This document shows, piece after piece, positions 51,504-60,294 of a stretch of 64,000 nt of DNA; within the stretch, counting starts at the first letter, position 1, and every line of letters starts with the position of its first letter. The stretch lies in contig JAXMBC010000001.1 in assembly GCA_046350055.1 (NCBI GenBank), forward strand, positions 2,480,001 through 2,544,000. The letters run 5' to 3'. The position numbers were made by a program, and so were the translations under genes. Source of the stretch: JAEUIE01 sp046350055 (GTDB taxonomy: Bacteria; Planctomycetota; Planctomycetia; Gemmatales; HRBIN36). Under the pieces are notes generated by a model that saw only the letters and a list, made by a program, of their open reading frames with translations, ran no database searches and was not told where the DNA came from.

Positions 51504-52375
51504 TATTTGAGCGCCTCGGAGCCGCCGATGAGTTCGGCGATTTCCTTGGTGATCTGGGCCTGGCGGGCTCGGTTGTACTCGAGTGACAGGTCGCGGATCA
51601 TTTCGCCTGCGTTTTCAGTTGCAGCCTTCATGGCAACACGGCGGGCAATCTGTTCACTGACCGCTGCATCCAGGAAGCACTTGAAAAGCTTGGCCTTGAA
51701 CGCGGCGGGGAGCAGTTCGGTCTGAATGTCAGCTGCGTCGGGCAGGTACTCGTATTCGACCTTTGGCCCGCTGGAGGTCCCTTTGGCAGCATCTGCATCA
51801 AGAGGCAGGAGCGTCTCGACGACAGGTGACTGCCGGGCAGGGTTGATGAATTTCATGTAGGCTACATCGATGCGGTCGACTTCGCCCTTGATGTAAAGCT
51901 GCAGGTACTTCTCTGCTACCTCGTCCACTTGTTCAAAGGTAGGCTTATCTTCAAACTGGGTGTAGGCAGCCTGGCTGACAATTCCCTGGAATTTGAAGAA
52001 TGCGATAGCTCGCTTACCGGAGAGCTCAATCGGGTTCCTGGCTCCGGAGGCCTTGATTTCCTTCATCCGGTTCTGAGCGACCCGGATGATGGAGCCATTG
52101 TACCCACCACACAAGCCACGATTGGCACAGATGACCAGCAGCAGATGGTTCTTGATCTCCGTTCGCTTTTCGAGGAGCGGGTGGGAGACTTCGCCGGCGC
52201 TGGCGGAAAGATCAGCGGCGAGTTCACCAATTTTCCTGGTGTATGCCGCTGCTTCCGTGGCCCGGTCCATCGCTTTCTTGAAGCGTGCCGTGGCAATCAG
52301 CTCCATGGTCCGCGTGATTTTGCGGATGTTGCGAATCGCCTTGCGACGATTGACGAGTAAGCGAAGGTTGGCCAT
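51503..52375 (-). CDS. atpG: ATP synthase gamma subunit
   Basis: 290 residues. N-terminal helix RRKAIRNIRKITRTMELIATARFKKA-type, central ICANRGLCGGYNG, and the C-terminal helix MKAATENAGEMIRDLSLEYNRARQAQITKEI match the rotor shaft. One domain, standard length. Confidence 0.97.
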   Translation of the reverse strand: MANLRLLVNRRKAIRNIRKITRTMELIATARFKKAMDRATEAAAYTRKIGELAADLSASAGEVSHPLLEKRTEIKNHLLLVICANRGLCGGYNGSIIRVAQNRMKEIKASGARNPIELSGKRAIAFFKFQGIVSQAAYTQFEDKPTFEQVDEVAEKYLQLYIKGEVDRIDVAYMKFINPARQSPVVETLLPLDADAAKGTSSGPKVEYEYLPDAADIQTELLPAAFKAKLFKCFLDAAVSEQIARRVAMKAATENAGEMIRDLSLEYNRARQAQITKEIAELIGGSEALK

Positions 52376-52436
52376 GATCTTTCAGGTATTCGCCGGTCGC
52401 TCGTGCTTCCGGCAGGTTATCGTGGAAGTCGCGTGA

Positions 52437-54146
52437 TTAGAGTGCAGGAGCCTTGAACTGCGGGGCGAAGGTTTCGATGGCCTTGCTCAGGTCCTTTTCG
52501 ATTTCCTCGGTCAGTTTCTTTTCCTTGATCAGCTTGTTTCGCACATCGCTCGTTTGTTCCTTGAAGAAGGCAAGGAACTGCTGTTCCCAGGCGGAAACAT
52601 ACTTGCGATCCACTTTATCCAGGTACCCCTTGGCACCGGCAAAGATGATGGCAACCTGGTCAGCGAAATGCATCGGCTTGAACTGACTCTGCTTCAGAAT
52701 CTCGACCATGCGATAGCCACGGTCGAGCTGTTGCTGGGTCGCTTTGTCAAGCTCGGTACCGAGCTGGGCGAATGCTTCGAGTTCACGGAAGGCAGCAAGA
52801 TCCAGCTTGAGCGAGCCCGCGATTTTCTTCATCGCAGGAGTTTGTGCATTGCCACCCACGCGGGAAACTGACACACCCACGTCCACAGCGGGACGCACAC
52901 CGGAGAAGAACAAGTTGGGCTGGAGATAAATCTGACCATCGGTGATCGAGATCACGTTGGTGGGGATGTATGCCGAGACTTCACCTTCGAGAGTTTCGAT
53001 GATGGGTAGTGCTGTGAGCGAGCCACCGGTGCCCACCACTTTGGCTACTTTGGTGCCCGGGAACTTCTTGGCGGTTTCTTCGGCTTCGTGCTTATCCAGC
53101 GGGCCGACGTAGACCTTGCCCGCTTCCTTGCCTTCACGCTTCTTGTTGGGATCGGAAGCGGCGTTGACACCCCAGTCTGCACCAACCTTGGTAGCATCCG
53201 AAGTATCGGGGACAATGACCCACTTCTCCGCCAGCTTGGCAGATCGCTCCAGAAGACGGCTGTGACAGTAGAACACGTCGCCAGGATAGGCTTCGCGACC
53301 TGGAGGACGACGCATCAGCAGAGACAACTGACGATAGGCAGCAGCCTGCTTGGACAAATCGTCATAGACGCACAGTGTATCACGGCCCTTGTACATGAAG
53401 TACTCGGCCATAGCAGTGCCGGCATAGGGAGCGATGTACTGTACGGGTGCCGAGGCTGCGGCGGAAGCGACAACCACGATCGTATAGTCGAGCGCGCCGC
53501 TGATACGCAGGCGTTCGATAACGGTCGCTACGGTTGAATCCTTCTGGCCGATGGCCACATAGACGCAGATCACATCTTCTTCACGCTGATTGATGATCGT
53601 ATCAATCGCGATGATGGTCTTGCCCGTCTTGCGGTCACCGATGATAAGTTCACGCTGACCACGACCGACAGGCGTCATCGAATCAATAGCCTTGATACCG
53701 GTCTGCAGTGGCTGCCGCACTGGCTGACGATCAGCGACGCCGGGGGCATTGGATTCGACCAGCCGATATTCGGAGGCGAGGATGGGACCCTTGCCGTCGA
53801 GCGGGTTGCCGAGCGGGTCGACCACGCGACCGAGCATGGCGTCGCCCACGGGTACGCTGAGCAGGTTGCCCGTGCACTTGACTTCATCGCCTTCGCGGAT
53901 GCCCAGGTAGTCACCGAGGATGATGACGCCGACGGAGTTCTCTTCGAGATTGAACGCCATGCCACGGACGCCGGCACGAGTGAACTCGAGGAGTTCACCG
54001 GCCATGACGCCAGCGAGGCCGTAGACGCGGGCGATACCGTCGCCGACTTCCAGCACACGGCCGACTTCACTGGCTGCGAGCTGGCCGCGGTACTGGCTGA
54101 TTTCGTTAGACAGTACAGAAACGATCTCGTCTGCCTTGAATTTCAT
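52437..54146 (-). CDS. atpA: ATP synthase alpha subunit with an internal insert
   Basis: 569 residues against about 505 usual. Walker A reads GDRKTGKT (170-177; commonly GDRQTGKT), with VYVAIGQK, SRLLERSAKL and SLTALPIIET as expected. Between ERSAKLAEKW and VGTGGSLTALP, where other alphas have roughly 20 residues, there are about 65 (307-372, about 53031-53228), rich in Lys, Glu and Ala (DPNKKREGKEAGKVY, DKHEAEETAKKF). The reading frame is intact, so this is a lineage insert rather than an error. The 5' end overlaps atpH by 41 bases. Confidence 0.97.
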   Translation of the reverse strand: MKFKADEIVSVLSNEISQYRGQLAASEVGRVLEVGDGIARVYGLAGVMAGELLEFTRAGVRGMAFNLEENSVGVIILGDYLGIREGDEVKCTGNLLSVPVGDAMLGRVVDPLGNPLDGKGPILASEYRLVESNAPGVADRQPVRQPLQTGIKAIDSMTPVGRGQRELIIGDRKTGKTIIAIDTIINQREEDVICVYVAIGQKDSTVATVIERLRISGALDYTIVVVASAAASAPVQYIAPYAGTAMAEYFMYKGRDTLCVYDDLSKQAAAYRQLSLLMRRPPGREAYPGDVFYCHSRLLERSAKLAEKWVIVPDTSDATKVGADWGVNAASDPNKKREGKEAGKVYVGPLDKHEAEETAKKFPGTKVAKVVGTGGSLTALPIIETLEGEVSAYIPTNVISITDGQIYLQPNLFFSGVRPAVDVGVSVSRVGGNAQTPAMKKIAGSLKLDLAAFRELEAFAQLGTELDKATQQQLDRGYRMVEILKQSQFKPMHFADQVAIIFAGAKGYLDKVDRKYVSAWEQQFLAFFKEQTSDVRNKLIKEKKLTEEIEKDLSKAIETFAPQFKAPAL

Positions 54147-54732
54147 GAGTGCTTCTTTCCAGGAGCTGGTTCTTGAGCTGGTTGAGGCGGGCTTTCACAG
54201 TGCCATCGAACTGCCAATCGCCGACGCGCACTACGAATCCGCCGAGCAAATCCGGATCGACCTGCTCTTCCAGAAGGGGTTCCACCTGAAAGAGATCGGT
54301 CAGTTGTTTCTTGAGAGCCTGTCGCTGAGTGTCATCGAGTGCCACGGCTGATCTGACATACGCAGGCACTCGCTTCTTCTTTTCATTCAGCAGCATGCGA
54401 AAACTGGCAGCAATCGCGTGGAGGATATCCAGCCTGCCGTGGTTGTTCACCACGTGGAGAAAGTCGACCAGTGTATCGCTGGCTTTGCCCCGGAAATGCT
54501 TATCGAAGAACTCTGCCTTGGTCCTGGTGGCAATGGTGCCACTGGCAAGAAAAGGGTAGAGATTCGGTTCTTTCCCGCAGGCAACCTGTATCAGCTCATT
54601 CAATTCGTCGGCGACAGACTCCGCCTGATCGCCAGCAGAATTGAGAAGTGCTTCCGCGTAGACTCGGGCTACACGCTCAGCGCTGACATCGACTTTCTTG
54701 TAAAGCTTGACATCTTCCAGGGGATTGCTCAT
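54106..54732 (-). CDS. atpH: ATP synthase delta subunit
   Basis: 208 residues. ERVARVYAEALLNSAGD opens the delta/OSCP domain, and LLGGFVVRVGDWQFDGTVKARLNQLK near the end is diagnostic. It links the b stalk to F1. The 3' end overlaps the atpA start by 41 bases, a long overlap that implies coupled translation. Confidence 0.95.
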   Translation of the reverse strand: MSNPLEDVKLYKKVDVSAERVARVYAEALLNSAGDQAESVADELNELIQVACGKEPNLYPFLASGTIATRTKAEFFDKHFRGKASDTLVDFLHVVNNHGRLDILHAIAASFRMLLNEKKKRVPAYVRSAVALDDTQRQALKKQLTDLFQVEPLLEEQVDPDLLGGFVVRVGDWQFDGTVKARLNQLKNQLLERSTHEIQGRRDRFCTV

Positions 54733-54734
54733 GG

Positions 54735-55496
54735 TTAGGCGGTCCCCGTCTTGGCAGCGGCCTTCATTTCCTTCAACGCTTCATCAAAGAGCTTCTTGTG
54801 ATCATCCGGGCGAATTTCCCGTTTGATCGTCTTCGATGAGAGCAGCGAGGCCAGCTGGGTGGATTGATTCCAGATGTCAAGTAGGGCCTGATCCCGGGCA
54901 GTTTCAATCTCACGACGCATGCGATCACGCTCTTCGCCAATTTCCTTCTTGGCGGCGCTGAGCATTTCATCTTTGGCGCTGCTGGCATCCTTGCGGGCTT
55001 CGTCCATCATCGCCCGGATGCTGTCATTCGCCTTCGCCATTTCCGCTTTCAGTTCGAGGCGGGTCTTTTCCGCTTCGCTTCGGGCGGTTTCGGCAGCTGC
55101 GATGGCATCGGAGATGTTCTGTTCACGCTTCTTCAAGCCTTCGAGCATCGCCGGCCAGGCGTTCTTGCTCAAGATGAAGAGAAGGCCACCAAAGACAATA
55201 ATCGACCAAAGTCCAAGGTCCCAGCGGAGAGAAGCCATCTGGGTGACTGTGGGGATATGTTCGAACTTGGCACGGAGCACTTTGCCGCTGGCCATGAGCT
55301 GATCGAACTTCTTGACATCGTCCGGCTTGGAGAAATCAAATACACCATGCGTCTCGTGGCCAGATTCGTCCAGGTAATCTGCTTCGTACTTGACAGCATG
55401 GCTGTCACCAGCATCACTGGCGACAGCAGTGCCAGTGAAGGCGCAAAGACCGAGGAGAGCGATCAGGCTCGCCATGATGGTCCATCCACGCGACAT
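54735..55496 (-). CDS. atpF: ATP synthase b subunit with exported N-terminal extension
   Basis: 253 residues from ATG 55496 (GGGAGGTG upstream). Residues 1-27 look like a signal peptide, about 28-90 form a charged extracytoplasmic segment (YLDESGHETHGVFDFSKPDD), and the stalk membrane helix is about 94-112 (LGLWSIIVFGGLLFILSKNAW). The rest is the charged coiled coil of the peripheral stalk. Typical b subunits begin directly with the membrane helix; the extension is unusual but the stalk is complete. Confidence 0.93.
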   Translation of the reverse strand: MSRGWTIMASLIALLGLCAFTGTAVASDAGDSHAVKYEADYLDESGHETHGVFDFSKPDDVKKFDQLMASGKVLRAKFEHIPTVTQMASLRWDLGLWSIIVFGGLLFILSKNAWPAMLEGLKKREQNISDAIAAAETARSEAEKTRLELKAEMAKANDSIRAMMDEARKDASSAKDEMLSAAKKEIGEERDRMRREIETARDQALLDIWNQSTQLASLLSSKTIKREIRPDDHKKLFDEALKEMKAAAKTGTA

Positions 55497-55551
55497 AGAT
55501 TCACCTCCCAGGCAGCGGCACCATTGCCACTGCGGCATCACGTGAACTTAA

Positions 55552-55899
55552 CTAAATGAACAGGCCGAGCAAGCAGAAGATGAGGGCGATAATGCCGGCA
55601 CCTTCGAGCAACGCTGCGATGGTAATCATGTTGGTGGCTACCTTGTCAGACACTTCAGGCTGACGAGCCATGCTTTCGAGGGCGGAGCCACCGATGCGAC
55701 CGAGGCCCAGACCCAGGCCCAGGACGACCAGGCCGCAGCCCAGACCGACACCGACAGCCTTGGGCATTTCGCCAAACATTGCGCCGGAGGTGCTGTTGGC
55801 AGCAACGGCAGGGCCGGTGGGGCCATCAGCGGCGACGGCAGGCAATGCAGTGAGGGCCAGAGCAGCGAGGGCGATCCAGCAGAGATTCAAGACTTTCAT
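55552..55899 (-). CDS. atpE: ATP synthase c subunit with signal-like leader
   Basis: 115 residues, longer than the usual 70-90 because of a leader (about 1-24, cleavable-looking) and a Gly/Pro linker. Two membrane helices follow: GVGLGCGLVVLGLGLGLGRIGG and, after the polar loop ARQPEV, MITIAALLEGAGIIALIF with the ion-binding Glu99. The c-ring rotor subunit; proton versus sodium specificity cannot be settled from this alone. Confidence 0.95.
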   Translation of the reverse strand: MKVLNLCWIALAALALTALPAVAADGPTGPAVAANSTSGAMFGEMPKAVGVGLGCGLVVLGLGLGLGRIGGSALESMARQPEVSDKVATNMITIAALLEGAGIIALIFCLLGLFI

Positions 55900-56030
55900 G
55901 TTGAGAACATCTCCAGTTACAAAGCCGGCACAAGTGTCTTTCAGAGCCAGAAGCGGACCGGGCCGGGTGGGCCGCTTGCAAGGCGTGTGTCATGTCGATG
56001 TCACTCACACAGACATCATCGATTTATGGA

Positions 56031-56855
56031 TCAATGATGTGGGTGCAAAGCCATTCCCAGGAACAAACTGGTCAAAAACGTAAAGACATAAGCCTGCAGG
56101 AACGCGACAAAGAGTTCGAGCAAGCTGACGCCAAGAACGATCAGAACACTGCCTGTCGTGATGGGGCCAAACAGAAACCAGCCTGCATACTTGGACATGG
56201 AAATAAAGCCCAGAATACAGGCGATGACCAGGTGGCCGGCAAACATGTTGCCAAAAAGTCGAATCGCGAGCACGCATCCCTTGATGATCGCCCCGAGGAT
56301 TTCAATGGCACCAACCAGAATCGTTACTGGCAGAGTCAAGCCAAAGGGCAAGTGCCCTACGTGAGGGAAGTAGCTCTTGAAATAGCCTGGAAGCCCCAGC
56401 TTGTAGATCGCGCTGCCGTGGATGGTCAGAAAGGCAAAAAGGGCCAGAACAGCGGTAACAGCAAGACTTCCAGTAGGCGAACCCAGGCCTGGGATCATGC
56501 CCAGCAGGTTACAGAACAGGATGAAAAGGAACACAGTCCACAGGAAGGGAACAAACTTGTCAGCATCATGATCGCCGATGGTGGGCTTGGCGATTTTGTT
56601 GCGAACGAAAGTCAGTAATACTTCGAACGTATTCCAGATGAACCCTTTGGGGGCTTGACCTGATTTGGCTGCTTTGGCAATTGGGAGGTAGATGAGGAGG
56701 ATCAGGCCGGCAGCCACGAGCTGCAGCAGCATGTACTTGCTCATCCAGCTGGGCAGATGGATGCCGATATCAAAGTTCTCGAGCAGGCCCATGTGGTATC
56801 CATCCATCACGTGATGGAAGAGATCCACAGCAAAAAGTGAGGTATCCAAGCTCAT
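56031..56855 (-). CDS. atpB: ATP synthase a subunit
   Basis: 274 residues from ATG 56855, overlapping the preceding gene's stop. About six membrane helices; the essential Arg is in CVLAIRLFGNMFAGH, and the C-terminal helix has LLELFVAFLQAYVFTFLTSLFLG with the conserved Gln. Forms the ion half-channels. 131 bp separate it from atpE. Confidence 0.97.
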   Translation of the reverse strand: MSLDTSLFAVDLFHHVMDGYHMGLLENFDIGIHLPSWMSKYMLLQLVAAGLILLIYLPIAKAAKSGQAPKGFIWNTFEVLLTFVRNKIAKPTIGDHDADKFVPFLWTVFLFILFCNLLGMIPGLGSPTGSLAVTAVLALFAFLTIHGSAIYKLGLPGYFKSYFPHVGHLPFGLTLPVTILVGAIEILGAIIKGCVLAIRLFGNMFAGHLVIACILGFISMSKYAGWFLFGPITTGSVLIVLGVSLLELFVAFLQAYVFTFLTSLFLGMALHPHH

Positions 56856-57238
56856 GCGTGCCCAGTAGTGGTCGAGTTCCGTGATAGCCGCCTGATGTCG
56901 CGCAGATGAAGAAGCAAGCCGACCTGATAGAACCCCGCGACGCACAACCAATAGGCCATGCCCCACGTGGGGTACATGAACCGGAAGGCGAGAGCTGCCA
57001 GAGTCAGGGTCAGCAGCATGCGCCAAATCATGCGGCGCACTTCCTGCGTTAACCAAGCGGTGCTCATCTTAGAAACGGTGGAACGACCGGCAACTTTGAA
57101 ATGCGTAGTTATCTGGAAACTCATCCAGACCACGCTAGCCGCAGTCAGGCAACTCCATACGTCGGTGACAGACCCCAGACACAGACAAAGCATGGTCCCG
57201 GTTAGAATCGTCAGCAACCAGGCCGGAAGATGGGTCAT
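56852..57238 (-). CDS. atpI: AtpI-like membrane protein of the atp operon
   Basis: 128 residues with about four hydrophobic segments (LTILTGTMLCLCLGSV, CLTAASVVWMSF, LLTLTLAALAFRF, YWLCVAGFYQVGLLL). Sequence conservation is weak, but size, topology and position between atpZ and atpB match the ATP synthase subunit I family, which assists c-ring assembly or Mg import. It overlaps both neighbours by four bases. Confidence 0.75.
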   Translation of the reverse strand: MTHLPAWLLTILTGTMLCLCLGSVTDVWSCLTAASVVWMSFQITTHFKVAGRSTVSKMSTAWLTQEVRRMIWRMLLTLTLAALAFRFMYPTWGMAYWLCVAGFYQVGLLLHLRDIRRLSRNSTTTGHA

Positions 57239-57543
57239 TTCTTTGCAGTATCAGCTGGTGGATGGAGGATGCTCATCAAATGGATGAAACCGAGGATTGG
57301 GCCGAGGATGGCACCAACCACGGTGCACCAGGGCATAGTCTTCAGCCAGAAATCAAGACCGACACCTATGCCGGCTGGAATCGCCATCTCCATGCCGATC
57401 TGGCTGAGTTGTGCGATGCGTGCAAAGTTTCTGGTTTGTTTATCGAGCTTGGCTGACTCTTCCGCTTCCCGTTGCTTGTACTCGGCAAGCTTCTGATGGG
57501 CAACGTCGAGCATGCTGTCAGTTTTGTCAGACGAGGATGACAT
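57235..57543 (-). CDS. atpZ: AtpZ/AtpI-like small membrane protein, first gene of the atp operon
   Basis: 102 residues: a charged cytoplasmic N-terminus (AHQKLAEYKQREAEESAKL) followed by two membrane helices (MEMAIPAGIGVGLDFWL and VVGAILGPILGFIHLM), the AtpZ/putative F0F1 subunit pattern, which includes GLDFWL. First gene of the operon; REPIN-like element B lies just upstream. Confidence 0.85.
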   Translation of the reverse strand: MSSSSDKTDSMLDVAHQKLAEYKQREAEESAKLDKQTRNFARIAQLSQIGMEMAIPAGIGVGLDFWLKTMPWCTVVGAILGPILGFIHLMSILHPPADTAKK

Positions 57544-57553
57544 GACAGCATTA

Positions 57554-57673
57554 TAGTAGACACGGCATCTAGCCGCGTAGTCAACAGTGTGAGTACGTTG
57601 CTTAATTCTGACGGTGAGTAGTCAGTAGCACAGCCACCTGGTGTTGCATACGCGGCGAGACGCCGCGTCTACG
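57554..57673. repeat. REPIN-like element B, between atpZ and the amidase gene
   Basis: Left module TAGTAGACACGGC-5-GCCGCGTA from 57554 and right module ACGCGGC-5-GCCGCGT at 57650-57668 with end CTACGTTA, whose final TTA (57674-57676) is the complement of the amidase stop. Related to the elements at 47247 and 62345. Confidence 0.75.
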
Positions 57674-59311
57674 TTACAGTGGTGGTCGTTTCAGGTGTTC
57701 CCCCGTTTTCCGCTGGAATGCATCGCATAGCGTGAGCAGTTCGCTTTCGCCATAGAGTTTGCCAGTAAAGGTAATGGAACGAGGCGTTTCCTTTCCGTCA
57801 TTCTGTTTCAGGTAATTGAATGGCATGACGACCTGCGGATGGCCGGTGAGATTGGTCAACACCAGATCGTTGCCAGCGACGATGGCATCGAGGTCTTTCA
57901 TGATGACATCCATCTCCGCCATGAGCTGACTGCGCACCCGGTTGGCCCGCAGGTACTCTACTGCAGGGATAAACTGCGCTTCCTGGAAGGTGGCAGGCCA
58001 CAGGCCAATACCTTCACGCACACCCTTCCGGGTCAGTTCATCAAAGCTGGCTCCAGCCTCTGCCGTGAGAATGGTGTTGACGATGCTGCCGGCTTTTTGG
58101 TTGGGCAATTTGACCGGTACCAGTTTCACGCCGATCTCGCGGAGGGCCCGCAGATCTTCCCGCTCGTCGATCTTGCGAGTGCCTTCCACATAGCCCACTT
58201 TCATCGATGCCAGAGGCTTCTCGCTGGGCCAGCGGAAGCCACGGTCCACTGTGCTGTTGTCGTCGGGATCCAGTCCCTGGATGGCGGCGAAAATGTAGGC
58301 GCAATCTTCCACCGTACGGGCAATCGGTCCGATCTTGTCCATGCTCCAGCAGAGAGCCATGCAACCCGCCCGGCTCACACGGCCAAACGTGGGACGCAGG
58401 CCGGTCACACCGCAGCGAGTGCATGGAGAGACGATGCTACCCAGGGTTTCGCTACCCAGGGTAAAACCCACGAGGCCAGCTGAGGTGGCAGAGGCCGATC
58501 CGGCCGAGGAGCCACTGGAACCTTGCATCGTGTTCCAAGGATTTTTGGTCTGTCCACCAAACCAGCCATCGTTCATAGCCAGTGCGCCGAGGGTCAACTT
58601 GGCAACCAGCACTGCACCGGCTTCTTCAAGCTTGCGTGCCACGGTGGCTTTAGTGTTCAGCGTCTGATCCTTGTACGGAGCTGCTCCCCAGGTGGTCTTG
58701 TAGCCTGGGTAGGCGATCAGGTCCTTGGCACCCCAGGGGATGCCATGCAGTGGGCCACGGTATTGGCCTCGGGCAATCTCGTTATCAGCCTGGGCCGCCT
58801 GTTTCATTGCCACGTCTTCAGTCAAGCTGATGACGCACAACAGAGTGGGGTCATACTTCTTGAGGCGTTGCAGGTAGAACTGTGTGAGTTCTTGTGAGCT
58901 GATCTTCCGTTGACGGATCAGATGGCTGAGCGTCACGACGGAGGCGAAGGCAAGGTCTTCTTCGGTACTCGGCCTGGTGACTGGCCCGGGCAGCGTCATG
59001 CTGATGCTGCCCAGTTCCCGGCAGGGCATATGGCTTTGGCTGGGCTGAAAGACGAGGGCAGGGGCGATGCTGTTATCGAGTGGGGTCTTACGGAGCGTCT
59101 CCCAACTGGAGCGATACCGGCCGAAGGTCCGTGACAAGTTCTTGCGTTCGGCATCGGTAAGGGTGATGCCTGCGATCCATTCAGCCTGCTGGATCATCTC
59201 TGGCGTGATGGCGTTGCTGGTCGAGCCCTGGGCTGCGAGAGCCCGCTGGAAGGAAAGGGTACCAACGCCAAGGGCAGCGAGGGAATGGGCGAGTTGACGA
59301 CGGGTGAGCAT
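57674..59311 (-). CDS. Amidase-signature enzyme, exported
   Basis: 545 residues from ATG 59311 (GAAGAG upstream; ATG 59326 is possible). The N-terminus LTRRQLAHSLAALGVG looks like a twin-arginine signal. The amidase signature is clear: GAKDL (catalytic Lys), then MQGSSGSSAGSASATSAG and GSETLGSI with the Ser-cisSer pair. It hydrolyses an amide of unknown nature. A GatA role is unlikely because of the export signal and the lack of gatB/gatC. Confidence 0.85.
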   Translation of the reverse strand: MLTRRQLAHSLAALGVGTLSFQRALAAQGSTSNAITPEMIQQAEWIAGITLTDAERKNLSRTFGRYRSSWETLRKTPLDNSIAPALVFQPSQSHMPCRELGSISMTLPGPVTRPSTEEDLAFASVVTLSHLIRQRKISSQELTQFYLQRLKKYDPTLLCVISLTEDVAMKQAAQADNEIARGQYRGPLHGIPWGAKDLIAYPGYKTTWGAAPYKDQTLNTKATVARKLEEAGAVLVAKLTLGALAMNDGWFGGQTKNPWNTMQGSSGSSAGSASATSAGLVGFTLGSETLGSIVSPCTRCGVTGLRPTFGRVSRAGCMALCWSMDKIGPIARTVEDCAYIFAAIQGLDPDDNSTVDRGFRWPSEKPLASMKVGYVEGTRKIDEREDLRALREIGVKLVPVKLPNQKAGSIVNTILTAEAGASFDELTRKGVREGIGLWPATFQEAQFIPAVEYLRANRVRSQLMAEMDVIMKDLDAIVAGNDLVLTNLTGHPQVVMPFNYLKQNDGKETPRSITFTGKLYGESELLTLCDAFQRKTGEHLKRPPL

Positions 59312-59448
59312 GACTACTCTTCGCATGAATAATGGAAGAGATAATGGAGCATGCCGGCATCAGAAGAGCAAGCGATTTCTACTACTGATGAAGCAACTCA
59401 TCAGCACCGATGGCATCATCGATGAGAGATAAGTTGAGCAATCAGGTG

Positions 59449-60225
59449 CTAGTCGCTCCACCAGTTGACCAGCTTAATGAAGGAGTTGGGTTCCTTGGCG
59501 AGAGGTTCACCCTTTTGTGCTGCCTGCTGGAATGCCTGTTCCCAGGCTGCTGCATCAGCAGGCAGGTCCTTGCCGGTGATCTTCACCAGTGACTGGTGCA
59601 CTTCCATTCGGACAGCAGTGCTGCGTTCCTGTTTGAGCGAAGCCAGCAGTGTTTCCGCTGACTTGTAATCGGGGTAACGTCCCAGGCTATGGGCGGCCAT
59701 GGCACGCAGGTCTTCCGGGTTCTTCGGATCGAGCGCGGTGATCAGTGTCTCCATCGCAGCCGGGTCTTTTCGTTTGCCCAGCATATCAACGATGGCTACC
59801 TGTACCATGCCGTTCTTGTCAGTCGAATTAGAAGGAACCTGATAAGCCGCAATGAGGGCCTGTGTTGCGGCAGGATCCTTGTAAGCACCCAGCACCTGCA
59901 CAGCAGTCATCCGGCAGACAGCGTCCCGTTCCGTGCGGGCAGCACTGGCCAGAATCGTGATATATTGCTGTCGATCCTGCGGGTTGCTCGGTTCGGTTAA
60001 TCGCAAGAGAGCCCGGCGTCTCAAGTCGCCATCCGTGCTCTTGGCCAGAACTTCCAGCGGGGGGCCACCCTGATTCCAGGCGAGGTCCAGCTTGTAGCCG
60101 AGGTCATACCACTTGCCTTCGGGATTGTAGGCAGTGAAATCGTCTCCAAAGTGTGAGCAGCCACTGCACGCGTAACAGCACACGCTAAGCAAGATAGTTA
60201 AACTGGAGAATCGTCGGCTCATCAT
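59449..60225 (-). CDS. HEAT-repeat lipoprotein
   Basis: 258 residues from ATG 60225 (GGAGG upstream; ATG 60222 follows directly). A lipoprotein-like leader ends CSGC (Cys23). About four HEAT-type helix pairs follow (DLRRRALLRLTEP, AVCRMTAVQVLGAYKDPAATQALIAAY, VQVAIVDMLGKRKDPAAMETLI, LRAMAAHSLGRYPDYKSAETLLASL). It is probably a periplasmic protein-interaction scaffold; no family name. Confidence 0.7.
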   Translation of the reverse strand: MMSRRFSSLTILLSVCCYACSGCSHFGDDFTAYNPEGKWYDLGYKLDLAWNQGGPPLEVLAKSTDGDLRRRALLRLTEPSNPQDRQQYITILASAARTERDAVCRMTAVQVLGAYKDPAATQALIAAYQVPSNSTDKNGMVQVAIVDMLGKRKDPAAMETLITALDPKNPEDLRAMAAHSLGRYPDYKSAETLLASLKQERSTAVRMEVHQSLVKITGKDLPADAAAWEQAFQQAAQKGEPLAKEPNSFIKLVNWWSD

Positions 60226-60294
60226 GCGCAGGCCTCCACCAATCGTGGCGGGTGATAGCAGGAGTGACGATGCGGTCAAGGTGAGTTCTGGAAA

